64,000 nt of DNA. Source: Sceloporus undulatus (lineage: Eukaryota > Chordata > Lepidosauria > Squamata > Phrynosomatidae). The DNA lies in the NCBI RefSeq assembly GCF_019175285.1, contig NC_056527.1, positions 117,593,255 through 117,657,254 of the forward strand. Reading direction: 5' to 3'. The notes below the pieces were generated by a model. That model had not been told where the DNA came from. It was given only the letters and a program-made list of their open reading frames with translations, and did no database searches. Numbering within the stretch: the stretch's first letter is position 1; every line of letters begins with the position of its first letter. Both the position numbers and the translations under genes were made by a program. Positions 1 to 36,551 of this stretch are shown here, piece by piece.

Positions 1-1409
1 GGGGGGGACCCCATTGACTGCGATATTACATTGCATTTTTACATTGAATTGTTGCTCCTGTGTTTATTATACCCATCTGTGGGCGAGAGACTTCAAGATT
101 TATGTCCTGAGTCATCCATGGTTTGGTGGCACAAATTGCACCCCAAAACCATTAGCCCCAGTGACTTAAGCAAACTGGTTTCGTTGTCATCATCCGCTGA
201 CTAAATACCTCTTTCCTGCTCCATCCCTCATTCATTGGCCTTTTAAAAATCCTATTTGCAAACTTTTATAACCCATATATTAAACATAAATAAATACGCA
301 ACTCTTTCTTTGTTAACGACATTAATATCTTCTTAACTTTATTCTATTTTAGGCTGTACATCGTAGGCTTTTATCTGTATTTTGGCTACTAATATTGTAC
401 AGCGCAGGGGAAATAAAATGGAATAATAATAATGATAAGCATAAACACAATCACATTTTATAAATATATGTAAAATGCACACAATAACTAAACAAATACA
501 ACTAAACTATTAAACAAAAATCAAAGTATAAAACATATACTACTAACTCTTGCCGCCCCATTAATATACTTCATGATATATATTTAACCCTCTACAGCTG
601 CATCTACACTGCAGAAATAATCCAGTTTGACAGTGCTTATTAAATAAGATCAAATACTGAAATGCAATATTAAAATAGAGTGAACCATCCACAGACATAA
701 TACATATTATTGTTATTAGTAGTAGTAGTAGTAGTAGTATATGTGCTTTTAACAGTCCATAAAAACATATATGTATACATACATACATAAACCAACGAAG
801 AAGACTTTGCTGTCAAACAAATATACATACAACAAACACAATAAATGACTTTACTTCCTGGTTGCATCTGTAAAATAATAATAGTAAAATAGTAGTAATA
901 ATAATAATTAATGATAGCAACAACAACAACAGTCATCATTATCATCATCATCATCATCTTTAGTCCTTACCCGCTTCTACCAATGGATCGAGACAGAGAA
1001 CAACAGAAATTAATTTAAAACCTACATTATTGTTGTTACAAATATTATTTTCTCTTTGGTATATTTTTGATGGTTTAATGCTTTTAACTTTGTATGTTTT
1101 TAATGATTTTCTCCTTTTCTATTGCTATAGTCATCCTTTAGTATTAATGTTTGCAACACTGTTTTTAAGATGGTATTGTTTGTTTTTAAGTATGTTTTGT
1201 GAGCCTCTTTGGGTCTGATTTAGGAGAAAGGCGGTCTAGAGAGTAATAAATAAAACCGGGGATGTATAAAATGCGCTCCCTGGGCTGCGCATGACCCCAG
1301 TGCATAAATAGAGTCCCGATATTGGGAGAAACGCGGGATGTAATTAAATAATAATAATATTAATGACGCAATTTCTGTGGTTCCGGGCGTAACCTGATAC
1401 GCCTTTTAA
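1..1409. other. AT-rich flank with no recognised gene
   Basis: AT-rich sequence with several triplet runs. A foldback MITE end lies at about 596-640. A LINE-type tail (GGAGAAAGGCGG, then GGGAGAAACGCGGG with (AAT)n) lies at about 1205-1360. No convincing exon or CpG island; ORFs here are low-complexity. Confidence 0.5.
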
Positions 1410-25145
<23,736 letters not shown>

Positions 25146-25679
25146 GACGCCCCGACAAAGCCTGGCAGTTTCCAGGCCTGCTCCATGCGCACACCACCCT
25201 CCATGCTCCTGCAGAGATAAATGTTTAGTGCCTGCAGATAATGTGGCAGAGGTGGGTGGGAAGGAGTCATCCACAGCGTTGTATTCCTTGTTCTAAAAGG
25301 GCTCAGTGGCACTGTGGGAGACAAATACCTCTTTGCTATAGAAATGCCTTAATGCACTCTTTAATAATAAGGGTGGATGCAATCGTATTGCAAGCCATAG
25401 TTGCCCTAAGCTCAAAAATTGGAAGGGAAGCCTTAAATTTACTTCTGTATTTGGCTTCTCCAGTGAGCATGGAAATTACATACCTGGAGCTCTCCATTTG
25501 TTGACTTCCGTCCTTCCCTCAAGTTATTCTAAAGTTTCGAGGGATTCACATTGTCTGAATTGTTAAACCAAAGGCCACCTGATTGTTTTGTTTCCTGTTC
25601 CAAACATTCACTTGCATAAAAATTCAATAGCATGTTGTTAAACCGGTTCAGGTTGTTGTATTTTTCTTTGTGATTAACT

Positions 25680-25685
25680 ATTAAA
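25680..25685 (+). terminator. ACADVL: Candidate ACADVL polyadenylation signal ATTAAA
   Basis: ATTAAA lies 535 bp after the stop, with T/G-rich sequence nearby. It is the best poly(A) signal before the foldback repeat at 25974. Transcript data are needed to confirm it. Confidence 0.45.
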
Positions 25686-25973
25686 TACCTTTGACAAATG
25701 TTTGGAATGAAGCTGGATAGCTGTGGTTGTGTGTGAGGAAATGGCCCAAGGAAAGCATGCGTCAGGTTAAAAAATTAATTGCAATAATTGGATGACGTGG
25801 AGGCAGCGTATCAAAAAAGATACGGGGCTCCATTGCAAGACTTGACTGCAAATAACAGCAAAGCAAAACCGTAGCAGTAAAAATGGTTATGTTTGTAGAA
25901 GAGAGAGAAAGTTTTTCACTCTCATTGTAGCAGAACAAAGGTATAGCCATTGGTTAATTTAAACGTCTTCGGT

Positions 25974-26197
25974 CTAACCTGCACTGCAGAAATAAATAAA
26001 GCAATTTGACACCATTTCTACTGCCATGGAGCGATGCTATACAAGTGTGGGATTTGTAGTTTGGAGGGGCACCAGAGCTCACTGACAGAGGAACCTAAAT
26101 ATCTCACAAAACTACAGTTCCCAGAATTCCATAGCATGGAGCGATGGCAATTGAAGCGGTGTGAAATTGTATTATTTCTGCTGTGCAAATAAGACCT
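25974..26197. mobile_element. Foldback MITE between ACADVL and DLG4
   Basis: GCACTGCAGAAATAAATAAA...GGGATTTGTAGTTT / AAACTACAGTTCCCAGAATT...TTATTTCTGCTGTGCA. It occupies the 1.2-kb gap between the ACADVL poly(A) signal and the first DLG4 exon. Confidence 0.8.
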
Positions 26198-26779
26198 TAG
26201 AAAATTTAGAAAAAAGGTGGTTTGAGTTGGAGAGAAAAATGTTCCATTCAATTCTAGGTTCAAAATGCATCATGACCAACAAGATTATGCATTTAGGAAA
26301 GAAGACAATGCACACCAGGAATCCCAATAGCTCTCACAAGCCAAACTGATGTATTTTTAATCTTCACATGCCCATATACATCTTTTGGGGGGAATTACAT
26401 TTATAACCATTGAAATAAATGTTGGGGGTCTCTAACCAAATTTCATCTGGATGGTTGCACTAGTCTTCACGTTCTCTTTCAAAATGAAAAAGTGGGCTTT
26501 TAATCAGCATTCTGTTGCAGATGTTCTCTGTTTGCAGGTGTTTGCTTCAGCCTTCATTTGGCCACCTGAAGGTTCTTCTTAACATCCACAGTTCCTAGAG
26601 CTCTTGCATTCTGAATACAAACCTCTGTCCTTTGAACTTGTTCAAAATGTTGTTTCAAAACCTGACGGGTGTTTGCAGAGGTTGAATTTCTCTCCCCTTG
26701 TGAAGCTTAATGTCCTGCTTTCTAAAACCTAAAAAAATTGGGGTGGGATGAGTGTTACTTCCAAGGGGGGAAAGAGAAG

Positions 26780-26797
26780 ACTACATCTCCCAGAAGG
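26780..26797 (+). promoter_or_regulatory. ZNF143/Staf-like site upstream of the first DLG4 exon
   Basis: ACTACATCTCCCAGAAGG resembles the promoter motif ACTACAATTCCCAGAATGC bound by ZNF143. It lies about 140 bp before the L27-isoform ATG. The same core occurs inside the foldback MITEs of this window, so it could be a repeat relic. Confidence 0.3.
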
Positions 26798-26919
26798 CCT
26801 TTTGAGTGGAAGAAGAAGGGTCAGCGGTCACAATCGGCCGGGCAAATCTTTTAAGCTGGCAGATGTTTGGGAAGGGAGATTAGGAGATTAAGGTTGTACT
26901 TGTACAAACCGCCTGCGAG

Positions 26920-26938
26920 ATGCCCGTGAAAAGACAAG
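26920..26938 (+). CDS. DLG4: DLG4 L27-isoform start exon (MPVKRQ)
   Basis: ATGCCCGTGAAAAGACAAG followed by GTAAGG encodes MPVKRQ plus one base that completes Asp with the next exon. It matches MPVRKQD, the start of SAP97/DLG1 L27 isoforms. The ATG is in good context (GAG before it). It lies 1.8 kb after the ACADVL stop. At only 19 coding nt it is easy to miss. The 5' UTR extends upstream by an unknown distance. Confidence 0.85.
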
Positions 26939-29162
26939 GTAAGGGGGAGGCAGGTTTCCCCTTTGTATAGATATATATTTTTCCCTTTAGCAAATGTGGG
27001 CTTCCCCATGGAAAATATTTGGGGTGTTGGGATTGGGGGTGCAATTTCCCATCCTTTTAGGGACACAATTGAGGTCCCTTTGAGATAGCAATCCTGCTAT
27101 GACTGCACACCATAATGTTGAACCGACGAGATGGAAAGAAACCAACTTATGGGTATCTGATCCGATCGAAAACAAATAATATGGATTAGTTACACCATTG
27201 ATCTTTCTAGCCCAACTTTCTCCCCAAGCCAGTTGAATTGGACTGCAGTTCCCATCATCCCCAGATAACATAGCTGGGGAGGATTGGTGGGAGTTGCAGT
27301 CCAAGCCATCTGGAGCAGGGCAAGATTGAACTTGACACGCCAATAGCCCAAATTAGGATGCTGGGTTTCCTTTTAAACAAATTTGGCTGCAATTTGGATT
27401 TCTGTCTCATGTTTTTGGAGATTGGGGCAGAGGGAAAGTTGGTTATCTTGTCTCCTAGCCTACTTAGCAATGACTATGGCAACACTAGATGTGTATCTTG
27501 AAAGCTTTAGAGATCTATGAATTGTAGGATTTTAGGGTTGTAAGGAACCCCAAGAGGCAGCTAATGCAGGCCCCTGCCATGCAGGAATGCATCTTTTACA
27601 GCACTCCCAAACTGTGTAAAGATCTCCAAAGAAGGAAAGTCCACACACCCCACACAACAGTCTTTTCAGCTACAGAACAACTTCTTCCTAGTGTTTAGGT
27701 GGGATCTCTTTTCTTGCCATTGGAATCCACTGCTCTGGAGTAGGGGAAATGAAATGCACAAATAATAGGATGGGTAACATCCTTGAGAGCAGTACTTCTA
27801 GAAAAGATCTAGGTGTCTTAGTAGATCACAAGCTAAAGATGAGATGCCAGTGTAATGTGGTGCCCCAAAAATGCAATCCTGCAAAGCCGTTCTGAGCTAC
27901 AATACAAGGCTATTCTGCAAAATGCAAAAATGCAATGGAATTTTGAGCTCTATCAACAAGAGTCTAGCAGCCAAATAAGAGCCAGCATGGCTCTCTCATT
28001 GCCTCCATCCCAATTCTGTTCACCTCTGGTGAATTTTACTCTTTGGGGCCCAGTGTGGTGTAGCAATTGGAGACCAGTTTGAATCCCCGCTCAGCCATGG
28101 AAACCCACTGGGTGACCTTGGTCAAATCACTTGGCCTCAAAGGATGGTGAAAATAAACCCATTCCTGAATACAAAGATATAGCCGTGTTAGTCTTTAGAA
28201 CCAGACTAACAGACTAGAGAGATCTTGTAGCACCTTTAAGACTAACAGAAAGAAATGGGCAGCATGAGCTTGCGTAGCCTTCAGATGCACTCTTGAATAA
28301 TTCTTGCTAAGAAAGCCCTGTGATAGGGTTACCATAAGTCAAAACAATTTGAAGACACAGAACAATAATTCTTGCATGACAAAGGGTTGGACCAAATTAC
28401 AGGAAAAGAGATTTGTGAATTTGGTGGTGTTTTAATAATGGAACAGACTTCTCTTGAAGGTCTGTTCACTCCATGCATCTGAGGAAGTGGACCAAGTCTA
28501 CAAAAGCTCAGGCTAGAGCTTCTTTTGCAGAGTGAGTCTCAAAGGTGCTACAAGATCTTTTCGTATCTTGGAGGGATGGATGGTGATGGCAGACTCTCCT
28601 TTGGAGATCCTTAAGCAAAGGTTGGAAGCTGTTCTTGTTAACTTCCTTTGAATCTACCTTGACCCAAGGGGACCCTATGGACGAGACATCGCCAAGACAT
28701 CTCCTTGTCTTCCACTGCTCTGCTTAGGAAGGCCATCTCTTAATTCTGTATGTTGCAGGGCAGGAGGGTAGACTATATGACCCCTGAGGTCCCTTCCACT
28801 CTATGTAGACCTATGAATCCCTTGCCCAGCGCAGCGACTTCCCTAACCTTTACTCAAAGCAAAAAAGGCCATCTTAAACCAGCGTCTCTACCGCCAAATA
28901 CTATATGGACAAAAGGCAATTGATAGCTTTCTTGGGATTGGGATGAATTCTTCTTTATGCATCCCTTAACTGTTACATGTTGGTTTGTAATATTTCCTGT
29001 GAAACTAATCAATAGTAAATATTTTGAGAAAGGAGTTCGGATGAATCTGACAAAGTTAATTACAACCGGGGGCAGTAAATACAGTGGGGGCCTTGGTATC
29101 TGCTGAGGTTTGGTTCCAGGACCCCCTGTGGATACCAAAGCCTGTTATATACAGTAGGTAGG

Positions 29163-29208
<46 letters not shown>

Positions 29209-32200
29209 GCTTTGGTTTCCCAAGGTATAATAACTAGGTTGACCTTGGGCAAGTCACACTCTCTCAGCCTCGGAGGGTGGCAATGGCAACCCCCCCTCTG
29301 GGCAAACCTTGCAAGAAAACCCTGTGATAGGTTTGCATTAGGGTTGCCCTAAGTCAGAAATGACTTGGAGAGACACAACAGCAACAATAAGACTTGTAAT
29401 GCCATGAAGTTTATTTCTGCTCAGAGTCAGGGGGCAGTTTAGGAGTGGTTTACACAGTTTACGGTGGGGAGAGGTTCTTTCTTGGACTGCAGCCCCCAGA
29501 ATCCCCCAGCCACCATGCTGCCTGAGGAATTCTGGGGGTTGTCATCCAAGAAAGGTGTTTGTTCATTCTTTGGCTAGGAAAGGATTTTAACTTCTTGCTC
29601 AAAGAAACCCTCTCAGTCTTTGCTTTTGTCATCCAAACAGCATCTCATAATTCACTGTAGCCAAACATTTTAATTTTTAAAACAGAATTGTCAATGTTGG
29701 AGCTGGTTGAAGGACTCAGCATTTCTCTTATTTCCAGCGATCAGTGCAGTTTTAGGCGGTTTGAGAAAAAGAAGCCATGCTCCGTGTGCATTACAATCTC
29801 CATGCTGTTGTTTTCAACATGGGCATAATGCATTGCTCTGCATTTTTCAACCTCTCTCATTGTTTAATATTCACAGAGCCATGCTTTGGCGCTTTGCACC
29901 AGTGTGAACCCATTCTATAGGGAACACTCTTTGGGGTTTGAAGCCATATAGACCCCCCCCCACACACACACAATGCAATTCTATGACTTCTCCCAGGCTG
30001 AAGGTTAAATTGGGGAGAGCAAGTAGAGAATAGCCCAGATCAGAATTCAAAATGACCTTGTCAGATTAGAGAGCTGGGCCAAAACTACCAAAAACAAATT
30101 TAAATAGAGATAAATGTAAGGTTCTAAAGACCTTCTCTGCATGTTGTGGGCCTTCAAGTCATTTCCGACTTATGGCGGCCCTAAGGCCGCCTATCCTGGG
30201 GTTTTCTTGGTTAGATTTGTTCAGAGGTTTGCCATGATGAGGCTGAGGGAGTGTGACTTGCCCAAAGCCACCCAGTGGATTTCATGCTTGAGCGTGGATC
30301 GAACCCTGGCCTCCAGAGTTGCAGTCCAATGCTCAAACCACTATGCCATGCTTAGAGGCAACAAATCCTGTCTGATCTCAAAAGCTAAGCAAGGGCAGTC
30401 TTGGTTAGTACTTGGTTGGGAGGCCACCAGGGAACCTCAGGTGCTGGAGGCTTTGTTTTGGAGGAAAGAAGTGGCAAAGCCTCCTTTGAGGTAGGATCCC
30501 TTGGCTAAGAGGTCTGTGCAATTCATGGGGTCTTGCGATCTGCCGCTACGACAAAGTGCGATCTCTTTTGCAAACATTGCAAGCTGGATCTTCCAGAGAA
30601 CGAGAAAAGGTGCCTTTTTGGACTGTCACTGGCTGGAGGATTATGGGACTGGCAGTCCAAAAAGAAGAACCTTCCTCAAGTCCAGAAGGGTTGCCAATGA
30701 ATACCAGGTGCTGTAAGGCTTAATTTCAAAGGAAGCAACTGGGGTAACCATCTCTGAATCTTCCTTGCTTAAGAAAACCCCATGAAATGAATAGGGTCAC
30801 CATATAGGTCAGCAGGTGACTTGAAGGCACACACACACATACACAAACACAAACACAAGTTACTACATCTAGGAAGGGAAAACAAAGTGCAAAAATATAG
30901 GATGATTACACCTGGTTGGAAAGCAGGGCCTGTGAAAAGGAACAAGGGTAGACCTTCCACAAGGAAAGTGTGACCCATCCTACAAATTCAGGGTCCCTCG
31001 ATGAAGACTGATTTTAAAAAGTGCATAGTTTTAGAAAGTTCCTTTTGGGGGGATTGCAGTTCCCAGAATCCCATAGGATTTAAAAAGTTGTGGTCCCCAA
31101 AACAGATTTCTTTTCCCCTCCAGGCTCTGGTGCAACTCAGGGTGCATCTACGCTGTAAAAATAATGCACTTCGACACCATTTTAACTGCCATGGCTCCAT
31201 CTGACAGTATCCTGGGATTTGTAGTTTGTTGTGGCACGAGAGCTCTCTGTCAGAGAAAGCTAAAAAGACCGTGTAACACTACAAATCCCACGGTTCCACA
31301 GGGTAAAGCTACAGCACCAAAAGTTGTGCCAAACTGCATTATTTCTATAGTATAGATGCATTCTCAGTCCCCAGGAATTTGGTGCTAGATCTCTTGTGCA
31401 TTCATACATCCACAAAAGTTTTGTTGCTGGACTCACAACAGAGCGCTGGTGTGTATATGTGTTTGTGAGTGATGTTTTCCTCTTTGACCCACACACCAGA
31501 AAAAATTGTGTGGTTAAAGATGGAAAGATTGTGCTTCTCTATGGGTTTTACAGGCCATAACTATTCCAGCTGAATATCACATTTCCAAGGTCTAGACAAA
31601 CTAGGAGGGTCATGGATATTAATATGGATAAAATATATTTTCTTATCCTTAATGAAAAAAGGGGTGTATCTGCTCAGAAAATTTGAGTTGGACAAGATTT
31701 TCTGCCCCAAAAAACCACATTTCCAGTACAGAAACATACATTTTCTGTACAAAACCCCCACATCCTATTATTTAGTTACGTTGTGCCTTCATGTTGTTTC
31801 CAGTCTATGGTGACCCTATCAAAGGGCTTTTCTTGGCAAGGTTTGTTCAGAGGGTTTGCCATCCTCTAAGGCTGAGAATGTGTGACTTGCCCAGTGGGTT
31901 TCCACAACTGAGCCAGGATTCGAACCCTGGTCTCCGGAGTCACATTCCAACACTCAAACCACTACACCATGATGCCTCTCTTATTTTGATGCAAAGTACT
32001 TATTTGGAAGCATCTCAAACTGCCATGTAATCCTTGAAAATGGTGCTGTTTTCCTACAGGGAGGTTGAAAGTTTGAAATTATTCATTTCTGTCCTCAAGG
32101 AGGAAATGAATGATTTACATTGCCTTAATTACACTGTGCAATTATAACACTTTGATACTCATTTAACTCTCATGGAATCATCGAACCATGGAGACTGAAG

Positions 32201-33344
32201 GGAACCCCAAAGGTCATCTAATCTACCCCTTTGCCCTGCAGGAACACACAGTTGCAGCGCTCCTGAAAGATGCCCATCCAAACTCTGTTTAAAGACTTCC
32301 AAAGAAGGAGAGTCATAGAATCATAGAGCTTACTCAGATATTCATTTGCTCCAACCCATCTTCCACCGTTCTTTCCAATATGTTTAGAAGCAATATAGGG
32401 AGATCCAATGCAGCCTCGGCCCACCTTATTCTTAAATTTGTATACAAATTACATCCCTCTGATGAATATTCATCCATCTTTATTGTAGCCTCTGAAATTC
32501 TAGGTGGCATCCCAGGTTGGAAAGCCTTGATATAATGAGACTTAAGCACCCACAGATTTTGGCATCCTCCAGAAACCAAACCCCAGCAGATACCAAGGGA
32601 CCATAGATACAACCATGGTTGCTTCTTGAATGCTTTCATTGTGGGTTCCAATGCACCAAAAGTTGCACTAGGTGTATTCTACAGTTCCCTCCCAAGCAAG
32701 GATTTGGGTCTGGAAAAAATGTTGCCTCATGTTTTGGGTCCATTTTGGGCTGAGTTTGCTTCTCTTTGCCTCTTTAGATACGGCAGCCGCTCTGCACCTG
32801 ATGGAGGAGTGTCTCTTGCTGGACCAAAACTTCCGACACAAAGCGGAGAAACTTCTGGGCATCTTCCAGAGCGAACTCTTCCAGGCCTTGCTGGGTAAGA
32901 AAGGATCGTGTCCAAAGAAAAAGAGAGAGGGGGAAAGATGGGCTAAAGAGGAGGGTAGACCTTGGAGAAAGGGATGAGAAGCCTAGTGAAGGAAGTCTAG
33001 ACTCCTAGTATGCTCAGAGGTCCTCTTGTCGGTATAATTTCACACATTTGAAATAGGCTTAGTTTGGAAAGGGTGCAGCTGTTGGGGACCCCAAAATAAG
33101 GGCCACAATTCCCCCAACATGAACTCTGCCCACCCATGTATTTTCCCTTCCCAGTTTCCTTCCTTCTGGAAGGCTTATCCAGATGATTTTTAAGTTGTGA
33201 ATTTTAAATGTGGATTGTTTTAACATATGGACGCCTTGTTTGTCCTTTTAAACTGATGTATGTTTTAACTGATGCAGTTTTAACTGTTGTGTATGTGTTA
33301 ATTGTTGTTGGCTGCATCAATCCATCGGGAGAGGCAGGTAAGAA

Positions 33345-33382
<38 letters not shown>

Positions 33383-35042
33383 AATATCTTACCCTGTGAA
33401 ACGAGGTCAGGAACAACAATTAAAAAATACAGACATCCATTTATTACTATTATTGTTGTTATTATTATCATCGTCATCAGATATCATTATTATTATAATC
33501 ATATATCATAGAATCATAGAGTTGGAAGAGACCGCAAAGGCCCTGATCCAGTCCAACCCCATTCTGCCATGCAGGAAATCCAGATCAAAGCATCCCCGAC
33601 AGATGGCCATCCAGCCTCTGCTTAAAGATCTCCAAGGAGATCTCCACTGTCGAACAGCCCTTACTCTCAGGAAGTTCCTCCTAATGTTGAGCTGGAATCT
33701 CTTTTCCTGAAGCTTGCATCCATTGCTCCATTGGGTCCTAGTTTCTGGAGCAGCAGAAAACAAGCTTATTCCCTCCTCAATATGACATCCCTTCAAATAT
33801 TTAAACAGGGCTATCATATCACCTCTTAACCTTCTCTTCTCCAGGCTAAACATCCCCAGCTCCCTCAGTCGTTCCTCAAAGGGCTTCATGGTTTCCAGAC
33901 CCTTCACCATTTTAGTTGCCCTCCTTTGGACACGCTCCAGTTTCTCAATGTCCATTTTGAATTGTGGAGCCCAGAACTGGACACAATATTCCAGGTGGGG
34001 CCTGACCAGAGGGTCCTTGCACTTTTTTTCTTGTTTCCTCTATGTCTGTTTGACTATTTTCTCCATCCAGCCCTTTCGCCTTCCTTTATATTGTCTCCCT
34101 TCCCCACAGAACTGATGATGATGATCATCATTATCAATATTATTATTATCATAATCAGATATTATTATTTTAACCAGATATCATCATCATCATCATTATC
34201 AATATTACCATCATCATCATCATCATCTGTCATTGCAGTAAATTAAAACTGCTGTTGAACATTTAGAAATACATTTTGGACATCCAGAGAAAATAAGCAG
34301 TAAAGGTGACCAAGGAAAAGTAGCAAATAGAAGAGTTTTAGGGGTCAACAGCTGTTGCTACACTGCAGCATTAATCCAGTTTGACACCACTTTAATTGCC
34401 ATAGTTAGTGGCACCAGCGCTCTCTGACAGATTGAAGGCTAAATTTCTCACAGAACTATTCCATGGCATTGAGACATCAAACCCCATTTGGGGAGAAAGG
34501 CAGGATATAAATCCAAGAAGCCGGAATAAAGGTAACGTTTTTAAAGCAAATAAAGCGGTGCCAAACTGCATTAATTCTGCAGTGTAGATGCAGACAATGA
34601 TTTTTAACACCTCACTCTTTGCAAGGATAGAAATGTGAAAAGAAAATGCCCTTTGGGAAGCAGACTTTTTATCAGAGGGGCAAATATTTTGTCATTTTGT
34701 CCCCTGCCCAGAGTCATAGCCCATAATTGAGCAATGATTCTTAATCTGCAGCCCGGCCCAAATTGTCTGAACCATAGAATAGAACTTAATCTAGGAATGT
34801 GTGTGTGTGTGTATTTGAGTGGGCAAATTGGAAGTAGAGTTTAAGTACACGTTGCTTATGCAGAACTCTACTTTTCAGGGACTTATTAAAGGCTGTACTT
34901 TTTAGGGACTACAGTTTCCAGAATCCTTAGCCAGCATGGCTAGCAGAGGGGATTCTGGGACCTGCAATCAAAAGATAACTTACTGATGCTCTGAGAAACA
35001 CTGGGGTTAAGGGTATAAATGCACTCTTTTTTGGCAGTGAAG

Positions 35043-35086
<44 letters not shown>

Positions 35087-36487
35087 TTAAATAAATATAT
35101 GTAAATATACGTACAGTATTTGGAGGCTTGTTTCCCATTGGGATTTCTAGCGCCTGGTGTTTCTCAAGAGATAAAGAGTTTTTTTCCTTTCCTTTGGAGA
35201 ACTGTTTCTTGCATATTTTTAGATTAAGAGATCTTTCGTAATTATTTTTCCCTCCATAGATGCTCTCATTCCAATCTAGTAATTTTCCAGTGTCTACAAA
35301 ATTTGCTGTTTATCTCAGCAAAGATGCCACAGAAAACATTTTGTGGGGATTGGGGAGGGCGTGGGGGGGGGATCTGTCAATTTCCCTGTGACATTTTTTG
35401 GGTGATGATGGTGGGACCATTGAAACTCTTCCAGGGTGAACTATAGATCTGGTTTCTTTGTGTTGGTTTAAATGGCTCCCAAAGTGGAACTAGATCTACT
35501 TTGGCAAAGGTGGGATGCAATGCTAAAAATGAAGGCGTTCTTGCTATGGTTGAGTGTGCATCTAAGTCATTTCCGGAGATCTAGGGGTATGTAGGGGTGC
35601 ATCTACACCAGGGATAGGCAACCTGCGGCCCGCGGGCCGGATGTGGCCCCAGCCAGGCCTTGGGACCGGCCCCAGCCTGGTCCTGCCGCCGATTGCCGCC
35701 AGGGCCTTTGGGGGGCCATTTTATAGAGCCTCCGAACATGCATTCTTATAAATTTTTTTCAAAATCAGCATTTTTTCACGTGTCCTCCATTTTTTTTAAA
35801 AAAAGTGTCTTCCATTTGAAAATTTTGTCCTACATTTGTCCTGGTTTCTTTATATATTTATTTTTTTAAAAAATTATTTAATTATTAATTTTTTGGCTTC
35901 GGCCCCCCAGTTGTCTGAGGGACAGCAACCCGGCCCCCGGCTCAAAAAGGTTGCCTACCCCTGTGGAAATAATGCAGTTTGAGACCGCTTTAACTGCCAC
36001 GGCTCCATCCTACAGAATCCTGGGATTTGCAGTTTTGCAAGGCACCAGCCCTCTTTGGCTGTAAAGGCAAAAGACCTTGTCAAACTACAAACTCCAGGAT
36101 TCCGTAGGACAGAGTTATGGCACTCAAAGTGATGTCAAACAGCATTATTTCTACAGTGTAGACCCACCATGGGTTTGAGACTAGGACAGAGGCAGGAATA
36201 GTCTAAATGTTGTTGGACTGCAATTCCCAGCAGCCTTTTCCAGCATGGCCAAGAGTGAAAAATGCTGTCAGTTGTTGGACTCCAAATTTTTTTTGAGTGA
36301 TGCAGGATTCCTAGACTGAAAAGGCCATGGCTGGACATACGCTGGCATTTAGTAGCCCTTCCTAACTGGGTGCCTTCCAGTTGGGCACCGTCTTGGGCAA
36401 TAACTCCCAGAATCCCCCAACTACCTCCTGGGAAAAATTCAGAGTCTCTGGCATCCAAACCCATTGAGGACAACTGGTTGCTTAGGA

Positions 36488-36551
<64 letters not shown>

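Larger units (their letters stand above)
26939..32777. other. DLG4: DLG4 intron after the MPVKRQ exon
   Basis: No further exon was recognised. It holds CR1, SINE and foldback MITE copies listed separately. The stretches 27000-27500, 29400-30000 and 31370-31770 show no feature I can assign. Confidence 0.6.

Noticed and set aside
33506-33955. 149-codon minus-strand ORF as a host gene
   Set aside because: It is the C terminus of CR1 ORF2, a LINE fossil, not a host gene. The same applies to 44744-45112 and 63069-63332.
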